DNA from: Psychrobacillus sp. BL-248-WT-3
GTDB lineage: Bacteria > Bacillota > Bacilli > Bacillales_A > Planococcaceae
Assembly (NCBI RefSeq): GCF_012843435.1
Contig: NZ_JABAFC010000007.1
Span: 1 to 64,000, forward strand
Length of the DNA: 64,000 nt
Direction: 5' to 3'
Positions within the stretch are counted from its first letter, which is position 1, and every line of letters begins with the position of its first letter. This document shows positions 43,174-52,225 of the stretch, piece by piece. Below the pieces are notes generated by a model that had not been told where the DNA came from, did no database searches, and worked only from the letters and a program-made list of their open reading frames with translations. The translations under genes and the position numbers were made by a program.

Positions 43174-44406
43174 ATGAAAATATCTAGAATCATTGCGGGC
43201 CATATAACTTGTTTGGTACTACTAGTTGGAATATATGATACAGCTTCAGCCGAGCCGACATGGGAAGCTAAATGTTCTTCATATGGAGATTTTAAGCAAA
43301 ATCAAAATCCATCATATCAACATATGAATTGCCTACTTACAAATGCAGCTTTAGATGCTAATATTCCTCCGGAGGTTGTGAAAGCTGTGGCGTCCAAAGA
43401 AAATGGTGGATGGAAACAATTTAATGAAAATGGACAACCAATCGTTTCAACGGACCAAGGGATAGGTATTATGCAGATAACTAATCAGGCAGCTTATGAC
43501 CAAGAACGATTAAAATACCATGTCACCTACAATATTCAGGCTGGTGTGGAAATCCTTAAGAGTATGTATCAACGTAATGATCTACCGAAAATAAAAGGAG
43601 CAGGACCAGAAATTATCGAGAGCTGGTATTTTCCAGTCATGGCTTATAACGGTATAAAACCAGCTAATAGCCCTGTTTATAAATCCAATGGTTTAAATAA
43701 TACCGAGGCATATCAGGAGAAGGTCTTTTCTTTTATCGAAAAGGACAGTTACTTGAACAATTCTAAATTAGTAAAGCTAGACTTCCGTTCAGAGGACTTT
43801 GAATATGATACTAGCAGCACCGAAAACATAGTTTTTAAGAAGAAAGAGTACACATTTACGAGTCCTATGCATGCTTCCTCGTATCATTTCCAAAAAGGAG
43901 ACAAGGTTAGTGTAGCTCAAGACAATGTAAGGCTAAGATCGCAACCCAGCACTTCATCTGCTTCAACTACTTTAGGTAAGAATACGACCTTAATTATTGA
44001 AGGAACATTTTTATATGACCAGTCACTAACGAGCATAAATCAATTTGTATGGTATCCAGTTAGAACAGAAGACAAAAAACATGTTGGTTTTATATCCTCT
44101 GCTTACATTAACAAAAAAACGAATACTCAACCTGTTAAAAAGGTAATGTGGGGGAAAACTGAACTTAAACTAGGACAAATAGGTAAAGTTACTATCCTAT
44201 CGAATACAAACCTAGTAAAAATGGATAGCAACGGTTCATTGACGACTGTCCGTACGCTTAAAAAAGGCGAAGAATACCGCGTATATAATTACAAGAGCAA
44301 CAATGGCGGATTATATGGCGTAGGCGGGGGGAGCTACATCCAGAAGTCCTCCAATATAAAATACGAAACGCCATCTAAAAGCAAGCTAGCGTTACTGGGA
44401 CAATAA
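43174..44406 (+). CDS. secreted lytic transglycosylase with SH3b domain
   Basis: The 410-residue exported protein has a signal peptide (about 1-27). Next comes a lysozyme-like SLT domain (about 45-190), with IPPEVVKAVASKENGGWKQ containing the catalytic glutamate, DQGIGIMQIT and VMAYNGIKP. An SH3b-like cell-wall-binding segment follows (about 245-310, KGDKVSVAQDNVRLRSQPST), then a C-terminal region. It would cleave glycan strands of peptidoglycan outside the cell. The start at ATG 43174 follows GGAG nine bases upstream. It is not linked to sporulation genes here. Motif order fits envelope turnover. Confidence 0.85.
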   Translation: MKISRIIAGHITCLVLLVGIYDTASAEPTWEAKCSSYGDFKQNQNPSYQHMNCLLTNAALDANIPPEVVKAVASKENGGWKQFNENGQPIVSTDQGIGIMQITNQAAYDQERLKYHVTYNIQAGVEILKSMYQRNDLPKIKGAGPEIIESWYFPVMAYNGIKPANSPVYKSNGLNNTEAYQEKVFSFIEKDSYLNNSKLVKLDFRSEDFEYDTSSTENIVFKKKEYTFTSPMHASSYHFQKGDKVSVAQDNVRLRSQPSTSSASTTLGKNTTLIIEGTFLYDQSLTSINQFVWYPVRTEDKKHVGFISSAYINKKTNTQPVKKVMWGKTELKLGQIGKVTILSNTNLVKMDSNGSLTTVRTLKKGEEYRVYNYKSNNGGLYGVGGGSYIQKSSNIKYETPSKSKLALLGQ

Positions 44407-44421
44407 AAAGTATTCATTTTA

Positions 44422-44457
44422 AACCATTCTACGACTTGAAGTAGAATGGTTCTTTTT
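44422..44457 (+). terminator. terminator after the transglycosylase gene
   Basis: AACCATTCTAC (44422-44432) and GTAGAATGGTT (44441-44451) pair perfectly, followed by CTTTTTTG. Confidence 0.85.
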
Positions 44458-44585
44458 TGTTTAATTGGAAATCCAAGGTTGCAATAATGTAATGTGAACG
44501 TCATCTAAAGCGAAGGCTCTTTGTAAAAATCTCCCCTATAATAGGGTTATAGCAAGGAAGATTAAAAAACAAAGGGGCTAAAAAA

Positions 44586-45161
44586 ATGAAAAAGTTACTA
44601 ACTATATTTATTACTACCGTTATAGCATCAACCGTATTAACAGGGTGCAATCTTTTTGCAAAAGCTAATGGGGTCATTCTGTATGGCGAACAACAAGATA
44701 TTATAGATTCTGTAGAGCGTGATAAAAAAGAAATAATCGAAGAAGAACAGTTCACTATTAAAATGATAGAGCAAGGTCCACAAAAGGTAATGGTTCTAAC
44801 GGAAGAAACAGCAAAAGAACTTGTAAGCAAACAGTTAATACGTGAAATAACTAACCAAGAAAAAGGAAAAACAAAAGTAGCTAAGTCTCTTTCGAAAGTT
44901 TCAGAAGGTGAGGGATTACTTTTCGCAAAGCAAAAGGTGGAAAAACTGGATGCGATGGAAAACGTAAAATATGAAGGTAATTTAGTCATTGGTGAAGGAA
45001 GAGCATACACAGATATGTTTCTAATCGTCACTAATACAGATTATGATACAATAGAAGGTACGGAAAAAACGATGGCTGTTCTCCAATATGATAAAGATCC
45101 GAGTGCTGATGGATTGAAATATGATGTAGAAAAAACTCAGCTAGTTAGAATAGAAAACTAA
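44586..45161 (+). CDS. lipoprotein of unknown function
   Basis: This 191-residue protein has a lipoprotein signal with lipobox LTGC (Cys21). The mature part is mixed alpha-beta, with many Glu and Lys (EEEQFTIKMIEQGPQKVMVL and a C-terminal YDVEKTQLVRIEN). AAAGGGG precedes the ATG, and a terminator follows immediately. It has no known enzymatic motif; it could bind a ligand or a cell-wall partner. It lies between a transglycosylase and a transporter gene, with separate transcription units likely. Confidence 0.7.
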   Translation: MKKLLTIFITTVIASTVLTGCNLFAKANGVILYGEQQDIIDSVERDKKEIIEEEQFTIKMIEQGPQKVMVLTEETAKELVSKQLIREITNQEKGKTKVAKSLSKVSEGEGLLFAKQKVEKLDAMENVKYEGNLVIGEGRAYTDMFLIVTNTDYDTIEGTEKTMAVLQYDKDPSADGLKYDVEKTQLVRIEN

Positions 45162-45168
45162 TACAGTA

Positions 45169-45197
45169 AGGACTGTCTATTATAGGCAGTCCTATTT
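45169..45197 (+). terminator. terminator after the lipoprotein gene
   Basis: AGGACTGTCT and AGGCAGTCCT pair (one G-U) with ATTTTATTTT after the stem. Confidence 0.7.
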
Positions 45198-45386
45198 TAT
45201 TTTCTAAGATTTTGAGAATCTACGCTTATTGTAATTACTTAGAGATAGTTTATAACAAAATATAAAAAAATTTTTTATTGTCTAGTTGATATTGTGAAAA
45301 AGTAATAATATGATTCTTATATTGATTAAATTGAAAAAAAGATTATATTAAAATGTTCTTGCTATGTATTAGAGAGAAGGTTCAGC

Positions 45387-46259
45387 ATGAAGAAGTATAA
45401 AGGTGAATTATTAATGATTATTACCGCTGTTATGTGGGGGAGCGGTTTTGTTGGAATGTCAGTAGGCTTAGAACATTGGAGTGTAATGCAATTAATGGCG
45501 CTCCGTTTTACATTAGCAACAGTTCTATTAGCCATAATTTTCTCTAAAAAACTAAAACTAATTTCTAAAAATGTTTTCTGGAAAGGTTCTATATTAGGTG
45601 CTATTTTATTTATTGCGTTTTCATTACAAACACTAGGGCTTGAGTATACAACTCCATCAAAAAATGCCTTTTTAACAGCTATTAATGTGATCATTGTACC
45701 TATTATTGCTTACATCATTTATAAACGTCGATTTGACCACTTTGAGATTTTTGCAGCTATCATTGCGATTGTAGGTATTGGATTTTTATCTCTACAAGAT
45801 TCATTTACGATTAATTTCGGAGATATGTTATCCATTCTGTGTGCATTCGCGTTTGCATTTGATATTTTTTATACGAATATATTTGTAAAAAAAGAAGATG
45901 CACTAGCATTAACAATTGTCCAATTCTTCGTAGCTTCGATTTTTAGTTGGATTGGTGTTCTTATACTTGGAGAAATTCCTACTTCTGCAAGTGTGGAGGG
46001 CACTTTAACAATAATATATCTAGCTGTTTTTTGTACTTTAATTGCTTATGTATGTCAAAATATTGGAATGCAGTATGCAAATCCAACAAAATCTGCGTTA
46101 ATTCTGTCGACAGAGTCCTTATTTGGAACATTTTTCTCGGTATTATTATTAGGTGAAATTTTAACAGGGAGAATGATTTTTGGAAGCTGCCTGATATTTA
46201 CCGCTATTATTATCGCGGAAGTGAAACCATCCTTTAAAAAGTCTATAATAAACGCTTAA
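45387..46259 (+). CDS. DMT-family (EamA) transporter
   Basis: The 290-residue protein has ten hydrophobic helices arranged as two EamA repeats. Typical features are MWGSGFVGMSVGL after helix 1, LRFTLATVLLAI, ALEYTTPSKNAFLTA, and the second-repeat analogue YANPTKSALILSTESLFGTFFSVLLLGE. The family exports or imports amino acids, purines or drugs; the cargo is not deducible. A GAGAAGG site precedes the ATG. It is monocistronic, followed by a gene-free region that contains a candidate structured RNA. Confidence 0.85.
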   Translation: MKKYKGELLMIITAVMWGSGFVGMSVGLEHWSVMQLMALRFTLATVLLAIIFSKKLKLISKNVFWKGSILGAILFIAFSLQTLGLEYTTPSKNAFLTAINVIIVPIIAYIIYKRRFDHFEIFAAIIAIVGIGFLSLQDSFTINFGDMLSILCAFAFAFDIFYTNIFVKKEDALALTIVQFFVASIFSWIGVLILGEIPTSASVEGTLTIIYLAVFCTLIAYVCQNIGMQYANPTKSALILSTESLFGTFFSVLLLGEILTGRMIFGSCLIFTAIIIAEVKPSFKKSIINA

Positions 46260-46499
46260 CAACGAAACTGGGCTTACATATTATTTGGAGTCTGGTTTTT
46301 TGTTTCTATGGTGTAAAAGCCTAATTATAAACAAGTCTGATTTTTACCCAAAAGATCTACAATTTTTTGATAAAGGAAGTAATCAAGTCGTTGAAATGCT
46401 TAATTTCATCACTCATTTCAACCCAACACGTTCAAAGAGTAACGTTTTATATATTTTAGTATATTAATTGAACAGGGAATACGTAATCGAAAAAATAGT

Positions 46500-46697
46500 T
46501 TGAACGGAAGGCATAAGGTGTTCTGTGCAAAATCGGCTGTTTAAGTAACAATTCCGATGAGAGTAAGCTAGATACCCTAGTTAAGCGTTAGGGAGCAGGA
46601 AGGGGTATTGCTAAGTGAATCAAGAACTATATCGGAACATTGCCGGAATAATAAATCCATAAAAGAAGGGGCTCGGATTTCCGAACTCCTTCTTTTA
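46500..46697 (+). ncRNA. candidate structured RNA with its own terminator
   Basis: The gene-free stretch 46260-46699 contains nested complementary segments. TTCCGAT (46552-46558) pairs with ATCGGAA (46631-46637). Inside it AGC (46566-46568) and ATACCC (46572-46577) pair with GGGTAT (46603-46608) and GCT. An intrinsic terminator of plus-strand orientation follows at 46661-46697. No plus-strand gene follows, so this could be an independent small RNA or the remains of a mobile-element RNA. I matched it to no named family. Confidence 0.4.
46661..46697. terminator. terminator with stems on both strands
   Basis: AAAAGAAGGGGCTCGGA (46661-46677) pairs with TCCGAACTCCTTCTTTT (46680-46696). It lies between the candidate RNA (plus) and the broken lipoprotein gene (minus) and can serve either. 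Confidence 0.7.
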
Positions 46698-46699
46698 TT

Positions 46700-47175
46700 C
46701 TATCTGGTACCCAAGTATACGTACTCCAGTTGATTATCCTTGCCGTAATGGAACACGACTAGGCTGTTGCTGTCGTGTTGCGGGTTGTACATGTAATAGC
46801 CTATCTCGGTCATTTCATCGTCTTTGTTAAAGAAACCGATGTGTTTTGATTGTTTAGCCAGTTCGACTTCGAACGGTAGATTGTTCTCCGGCTCTTTGAG
46901 GTATAGCGCATTGTCTTTCACTTCGAACTCGACTGGGAACTCGGCTTTTAACGTCTCAAAATCCTCAGCTGCAAGTAGATCCATGAAACGTCTCGAAGTT
47001 CTGTCGGTTTCCTGTAGGAACGAGCTGTAATCACTCATGATGTCCTTTAACTCTTGGTTCTCTTTTTGTAGTGCCTCGATTTCCTTCTTGTAGTCTGTAC
47101 CTGCGCCCATATTGTCTTTCTCGTCCGAGCAACCGGCTAAAATAATAGAAACGAGTGCTACTGTAGTTTTTTCAA
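46700..47175 (-). pseudogene. lipoprotein gene with a one-base lesion after its start codon
   Basis: The downstream frame codes a coiled-coil N-terminal segment (KKEIEALQKENQELKDIM) and a beta-rich domain ending YGKDNQLEYVYLGTR. Just upstream the same frame continues as a lipoprotein signal peptide, TTVALVSIILAGCSDEKDN, with lipobox LAGC. However, the start TTG (47173-47175), nine bases after AAGGAGG (47185-47191 region), is in a different frame because the run of A on the coding strand (47167-47172) has six bases where seven are needed. As read, the frame has no start codon and is preceded by a stop. It is either an error, a broken gene or a slippage-controlled one. Internal ATG 47110 would drop the signal. 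Confidence 0.7.
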
Positions 47176-47338
47176 ATATTCAATCCTCCTTTTGTGTCAA
47201 CACCTGAAATTGTATATTACCATTATTAGGAAAAAGCATTTTATTTTATTGAAAACTGGCTTTTGGATTAAAAATATACAAAGAAGAATTTGACTTCCTT
47301 CTTTGGTGAATTATCATGGGAACTTTTTACAATTCTTT

Positions 47339-47571
47339 ATGAATGAAAATCTGTTGAAATGATTAAAAATTGAAAGACTAGAGGATACGTTTGCAAATTA
47401 TAGAGATAATCTTACTATATTAGTAACAAAGGTAACAGATGAAGTTCCAGTAGCTCTAATAAGCTATTTAGCAAGTGAATTCAATTGTGTACTGTAAGTA
47501 TTGCTTTAATGACTAATCAATTAGTTATTTGTAGAGGAGAAGAAAGATCTGCGATTAGAATGACTTTTTAA
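47339..47571 (+). pseudogene. remnant of a small gene
   Basis: Reading from ATG 47339 gives MNENLLK, a TGA at 47360-47362, then LKIERLEDTFANYRDNLTIL and further open codons to a TAA at 47495. In the next frame, VSIALMTNQLVICRGEERSA continues to a TAA at 47569-47571. The codon quality on both sides suggests a former protein of about 75 residues broken by a nonsense change and a frameshift. No family is recognised. It lies in the most AT-rich, gene-poor part of the window (47178-48385). Confidence 0.4.
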
Positions 47572-48385
47572 GTGAAGTGATCGCAAATTAAACAGCAAAA
47601 CTATATTTAATCATTTAAATTAACACCACTAAAAAGGGATATAATAGTATTTTTAACATAAAAAACTGAATTAATATTTGAAAAAGGAGTGTCTGGATAT
47701 TATTGTCCGAAGTGACGGTAGATTCTTGTTCATGTACATATTCGGGAAGGTAAGTGATTGGTTATTGCTATTACTATAAATATTTTAGTTTACATAATAT
47801 AAATTATACGAAGTTACGTTTCATTACATAAGTATACTTGAAACAGTGAGATATTTGAGAAAAACGTGTTTTTTTTGGTTTGTTTATAAAATTTCATTAG
47901 ATTTATTGGCAGCATTAAAATTTATATTTTTTCTTTTTAATATTTGTTTGCAATTCTTAGCCTTGTTTTCGATTTTAATTCCTTGTTATATATTCCTTCT
48001 TTTAATAGTTCAATTTATCTTACAATGTTCCGTTATAATTTTTCACCATCCAGATCAACAAATATTCTTTCTCTTTATATTTGTATCACAGAAAAAAATA
48101 TTGCCTTCTGAAGTTTTCAACATCTTCCTCTTAAATGGAAAATGTTATATGTGTATTCCACGAGTTAATGTATTCCTTTGTCGAATATCCATGTCAGCTA
48201 GTCGGATAGTTATACTGGTAATTAGTAAGCAAACTTTTTCTATTAGAACACTATAATAAACTCATTTCGCCTATGCTCCCTCTTCGTAGACAGTAGACAC
48301 CTATTGTTCTAAAGGGATTTAGTAGCAAAGTTATTCCCTATTATAAGCGTTATAGATTTACGAAATAAGCCAATACGAGCTTTTT

Positions 48386-48589
48386 TTAGCACCATTCTTC
48401 ATCCAAAACTTCCATTAAACATAAATAGAACATTTGTTTCCATCCCGTAAAATTCATCATTTTGGATAAAAAACGCCTGCTATCTTCCAACAGATTTTTC
48501 GTTTTTATATAATAGCTTGATAAAACATACTTATAAAGTCCCTTAATAATTCCAATTACTTCTTCATCGAAATATTTGTTCATTTCCAA
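48386..48589 (-). CDS. small hypothetical protein (67 aa)
   Basis: The frame begins MEMNKYFDEEVIGIIKGLYK and ends MEVLDEEWC. It overlaps the end of the upstream TPR gene by ten bases on the same strand, suggesting translational coupling. It is helical and rich in Tyr and Lys, with no signal or membrane helix. The absence of its own ribosome site keeps this call tentative; it might equally be a decayed C-terminal extension of the TPR protein. Confidence 0.4.
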   Translation of the reverse strand: MEMNKYFDEEVIGIIKGLYKYVLSSYYIKTKNLLEDSRRFLSKMMNFTGWKQMFYLCLMEVLDEEWC

Positions 48590-49065
48590 GTCTGATCTAA
48601 CTTGTTTGAATAAAATTCAATCGCCTTTTTATAGCTTTGAATATCTTCATCATTCGACGTCTCCATTATATTTTTCAGTAAAAGTTCCATTGCTTGCTGA
48701 TGGCTCTCTAAGTTGTAAAGAGTCATGGCTAAAAAAACTTGCATCGCTCTATTAGTTGGAAATTGTTTTAGCCCCTGCTCCAAGGTTTTTTGGGACTTAT
48801 CATACTCTCCCAGAGTTCTATAGGTGCTTCCAAGGCCTATAAATGCCCCTTCCTGGTCTTTTTCAGGTAAACCTAGGCTAATTGCTGTCTCATAAAACGG
48901 AACGGCCTGTGACTCGTCTCCTAGTGTGTCAAAGCTCCAGGCACATTGGTAGTTAATATAAGCATCTTGAGGAAATTCTTTGACCAATTGAAGAAAAATA
49001 CGGTTCGATTCTAATAATTGGCCCTCTTTTCTTAAATGTAATGCTTGTTCTATCATTTTTTCCAT
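48580..49065 (-). CDS. tetratricopeptide-repeat protein
   Basis: The 161-residue protein contains about three to four TPR units. Examples are INYQCAWSFDTLGDESQAVPFYETAISLGL, AFIGLGSTYRTLGEYDKSQKTLEQGL and MQVFLAMTLYNLESHQQAMELLLK. Each has the small-large-small helical pattern typical of TPRs. Such proteins act as docking scaffolds; no partner is evident. The site GGTGAG precedes the ATG at 49065. It is followed by a small overlapping frame on the same strand and preceded by a 300-bp stretch with no recognisable features. Confidence 0.75.
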   Translation of the reverse strand: MEKMIEQALHLRKEGQLLESNRIFLQLVKEFPQDAYINYQCAWSFDTLGDESQAVPFYETAISLGLPEKDQEGAFIGLGSTYRTLGEYDKSQKTLEQGLKQFPTNRAMQVFLAMTLYNLESHQQAMELLLKNIMETSNDEDIQSYKKAIEFYSNKLDQTWK

Positions 49066-49365
49066 CGTAACTCACCTTCCACTTTTAAAGGTACTAACCT
49101 TTATATAAAGAATACAATAGCTTGGCAATTTCAGACAATAGGTTACTTGCTACTTGCTCAGTCTCTAGCTACTAGCTATCTAGAGAATCTGCTCTTATAC
49201 GTTACTAATGCTGCTCCGTTAAAAGCCTTTTTAAATCGTACTGTTCTTTATCCATAAATCTATAAAAATGTACGCATCTTTCCTATACTGTATTAAAATT
49301 ATTATGTTACGTTTAATGTGGATGTACAAACTTATACTACCTAAAGATAGAAAGGGCGATCTTAT

Positions 49366-50088
49366 ATGAGAACAAGTGAGATTGCTAAAAAAGCGCAAAT
49401 TCATCCAAATACCGTTCGTCTTTACGAGGAGTGGAAGTTTATCTCTCCCGTTCCTAGAAAAGAAAATGGCTACCGGGAATATAGTGAGGTTCATTTACAA
49501 CAACTATATATTGCTCGGCTTGCCTTTAAACAAGAGTTTATCCAAAATAATTTACGTAAGAAGGCTACCGAAATTGTTTTACTTAGCGGAAAGGAATTGT
49601 TTCATAAAAGTTTGCTGTCTGCCAAAGCCTATCTAAGCTTCTTATATTCGGAATACGACTATATGACGAAGGCTATTCAGTCGGTGGATAAATTGCTTCA
49701 TGAGGAAACAACAAATTTGCCTATTTTCACACATAAAGAGGCTTGCAAAAAACTGCAATTAACAGAGGAAACGGTTCGAAACTGGGAGCGGAACGGTTTA
49801 TTTGCAGTTTCTCGAAATGCACAAAATCGTCGTCAGTATGCGGCTTCAGATATGCAAAAGCTGTTGATCATTCGTACATTACGTAGCGCCCATTTCTCTA
49901 TCGCAAGTATCTTTCACTTTTTTGAAGAAATTGAATCGGTAAACCATGTAACGAATATTCAATCCCTTTTGAGCTCTGCTAAATTTAAAGATGAATTTTA
50001 CCATGTAACCGATGAACTGGAGGTAAACCTAAAAAAAGCAATGAATAACATTAAGTTAATCATTGCGATTTTAGAAAAGCTACAATAA
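49366..50088 (+). CDS. double MerR-domain regulator
   Basis: The 240-residue protein contains two MerR-type winged helices. The first starts RTSEIAKKAQIHPNTVRLYE and reads PRKENGYREYSEVHLQQLYI. The second starts at about residue 122 with FTHKEACKKLQLTEETVRNW and RRQYAASDMQKLLIIRTLR. Two DNA-binding modules in a single chain are uncommon; most MerR proteins dimerise with one each. No metal- or drug-binding tail is evident. The gene is convergent with the HelD-like gene, and their ends overlap by nine bases. Confidence 0.82.
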   Translation: MRTSEIAKKAQIHPNTVRLYEEWKFISPVPRKENGYREYSEVHLQQLYIARLAFKQEFIQNNLRKKATEIVLLSGKELFHKSLLSAKAYLSFLYSEYDYMTKAIQSVDKLLHEETTNLPIFTHKEACKKLQLTEETVRNWERNGLFAVSRNAQNRRQYAASDMQKLLIIRTLRSAHFSIASIFHFFEEIESVNHVTNIQSLLSSAKFKDEFYHVTDELEVNLKKAMNNIKLIIAILEKLQ

Positions 50089-52101
50089 TGGAGATTTGTT
50101 GTTTGCATCAATGAACATTGTTAATTGGTGCATTGCTCTTGTAGTGGCTATATAAAGTAAGCCTTGGTCATATGACGTATGGTAGTTAAACTCATCTACA
50201 AAGGGAACCAAAACTGCATCAAATTCTAAGCCCTTTGCATACTGGATAGTTGTGACAAGAAGGCCAGCTTCAAATTTTTCTGTTTGTCCATCTAAAATAT
50301 GAAATGGAACGGTTAAGCTGCTTGTTAGCCTATTTAAATCGTTTTCTGTCTTGCAAATAATAGCTGTCGTCTTATATTCATTTTGAATCATTTGATGAAT
50401 TATCTCTATCATCTCATCAAAAGTTTCATAAATGATTTCTCCTGGTTCTTCCCCATGGCGAGCAATTGGATGAATATCACCGGTTCGCATAAATTTCTTT
50501 GCGTACATGGCTATTTCATATGAGGATCGATAAGTTGTCGTCAATTCCACGTATTCTATATTAGAGAATATTTTCTCAAAGGATTGCTTAGAAATAGTTT
50601 CATATGGCAGTAATGCTTGGCTGAAGTCACCTATTATAGTCCGCTTACAGTTAAACACTTTCGATAGAACTGCATATTGAATTGGCGTATAATCTTGCAT
50701 TTCATCGAGCACAAAATGCTGTACCAACTCGAAGGTTTTAATGCCTTTAAAATATAACTGAACGTATAGATACGGATATACGTCATTGAATTCAAACGTC
50801 TTTTTTGAGTACTTAAATAAATCTTCTCCTAGTTCCTCTATGAAATGACGATAGATATCTAATGGAGTCGTGTATAACAATCGTTTTTTTAATCTCTTCA
50901 CAATCTCATTCTTACTTGGGTATGTCCCTTCCCCGTTTCGTTTAGCTTTTAATACCTGAAGAATATCATCAGCCAGCAGCTCTAAACGAGTAGCGACCGG
51001 TTCTTTTCGATACTGAAAGAAACGTCCATTTAAATAATCAGCTGTATATTCTGTATCTGCAATCGATATGGATTCTTTCTTTAATAACTTTGTATCTAAG
51101 TCTCTTAAGAATGTGTTTAGTTGTTCCACAAATGAATAATTAGACTTTTTTTTCGCACGTGTAGCTAGCTCTCCAGAAGGGTCCATTATAATTGCTCGCG
51201 TTTCCTGCTCATAGGAAATTAACGTGACAGCCGGCGGCAATAAGCTTTCCGTCAGATCATCAATAGTAAAGGAACGAATAGGCTGCTCACCTAGCTCTGG
51301 CAATACGGATGAGATATAGTCCCCAAACACTTTGTTTGGAGACAGTATGAAAATTCGATCTGCACGTAGGGTATCTCTATATTTATAAAGGTAATAAGCT
51401 ATACGGTGTAATGCAACTGCAGTTTTCCCTGACCCAGCAACCCCTTGTATAATGACGTTATAGGCTAATTCATTACGCACAATCTTGTTTTGCTCTTTTT
51501 GAATGGAAGTGACGATTGTTTTCATCTTCTCGCTAGCATGTTGATTGAGTGTTTGTTGTAGAACCTCATCTTGAATTGTCAATGAGCTTTCTACGACATA
51601 TTTAATTTGTGAGTTTTCGATTTTGATTTGACGTTTGCCTATGAGTTCTCCTTCAAAACATCTTCCCATGGCTTCGTAGTAAGCTTTACCTAGCTCAAAT
51701 TCATAATACATATTACAAATAGGGGCACGCCAGTCATAGATAAGCGAAGTACCTTCTTCATCTCTAAAACCAAATCGCCCAATGTAAAAGGTTTCCGCAT
51801 CGTCCTGTTCTTCACCATTATAGACAAAATCAAATCGACCGAAATAAGGTGACTCAATCAGCTTTTTTATTTGTTCTCTTTCTAATACTTGTGCAAGCCC
51901 TTGTTTAACAATCATATTTAGCGTTTGTTGATAATCATACACTTCAAATTTATCGAGCTCATTTTTATACTCAATCGTATATTTTTGTAATTCTTTATAG
52001 TTTTGATCCTGATTATTTATATCTTCAGATAGACGTTGATAAGCTTCTTCAAGGTCAGCTTCAATCTTTTCAAAATATGTTATCTCTTTTTTATCCATCA
52101 T
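50080..52101 (-). CDS. helD: HelD-like RNA polymerase-associated ATPase
   Basis: This 673-residue superfamily 1 ATPase has an N-terminal coiled-coil (about 8-60). The characteristic YIGRFGFRDEEGTSLIYDWRAP segment lies at 107-127, Walker A GVAGSGKTAVALHR at 220-233, Walker B VLDEMQDYTPIQY, and later helicase motifs (TTTYRSSYEI, VTTIQYAKGLEFDAV, IATTRAMHQL). HelD in B. subtilis removes stalled RNA polymerase and is about 770 residues, so this is about 100 residues shorter. I assign it to the HelD/UvrD-like group; activity is inferred. It is convergent with the double-MerR gene. Confidence 0.75.
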   Translation of the reverse strand: MMDKKEITYFEKIEADLEEAYQRLSEDINNQDQNYKELQKYTIEYKNELDKFEVYDYQQTLNMIVKQGLAQVLEREQIKKLIESPYFGRFDFVYNGEEQDDAETFYIGRFGFRDEEGTSLIYDWRAPICNMYYEFELGKAYYEAMGRCFEGELIGKRQIKIENSQIKYVVESSLTIQDEVLQQTLNQHASEKMKTIVTSIQKEQNKIVRNELAYNVIIQGVAGSGKTAVALHRIAYYLYKYRDTLRADRIFILSPNKVFGDYISSVLPELGEQPIRSFTIDDLTESLLPPAVTLISYEQETRAIIMDPSGELATRAKKKSNYSFVEQLNTFLRDLDTKLLKKESISIADTEYTADYLNGRFFQYRKEPVATRLELLADDILQVLKAKRNGEGTYPSKNEIVKRLKKRLLYTTPLDIYRHFIEELGEDLFKYSKKTFEFNDVYPYLYVQLYFKGIKTFELVQHFVLDEMQDYTPIQYAVLSKVFNCKRTIIGDFSQALLPYETISKQSFEKIFSNIEYVELTTTYRSSYEIAMYAKKFMRTGDIHPIARHGEEPGEIIYETFDEMIEIIHQMIQNEYKTTAIICKTENDLNRLTSSLTVPFHILDGQTEKFEAGLLVTTIQYAKGLEFDAVLVPFVDEFNYHTSYDQGLLYIATTRAMHQLTMFIDANNKSPLL

Positions 52102-52180
52102 TGTTTGCCCTCCCTTTAAACACCAAAGCCAATTCTAACAATTATTATTTCGCTGGGGTTATAATGGAGGGTTTGACACA

Positions 52181-52197
52181 AGAAAAGCGCAAGCGCC
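52181..52197 (+). repeat. fragment of a dispersed Bacillus repeat
   Basis: AGAAAAGCGCAAGCGCC matches the opening of the longer repeat at 55940. Only this short part is present here, between HelD and CstA genes. Confidence 0.45.
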
Positions 52198-52225
52198 AGG
52201 TTCAGAATTTTATAATTTAAACCAT

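Noticed and set aside
46285-46467. Plus-strand frame of 60 codons
   Set aside because: No ribosome site and its start lies in the probable terminator of the DMT gene; the minus strand of the same stretch looks equally open.
46260-46480. Minus-strand fragment reading MSDEIKHFNDLITSFIKKL, thought of as a transposase N-terminus
   Set aside because: Only nineteen codons before a stop and no terminal repeats; not enough to call an insertion-sequence remnant.
47846-48256. Plus-strand frame of 136 codons rich in Phe and Leu
   Set aside because: The composition follows the local AT-rich DNA; there is no ribosome site and no familiar motif. Treated as non-coding.
49066-49365. Gap between the TPR and double-MerR genes
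   Set aside because: I see only the divergent ribosome sites; no convincing dyad, repeat or RNA structure.
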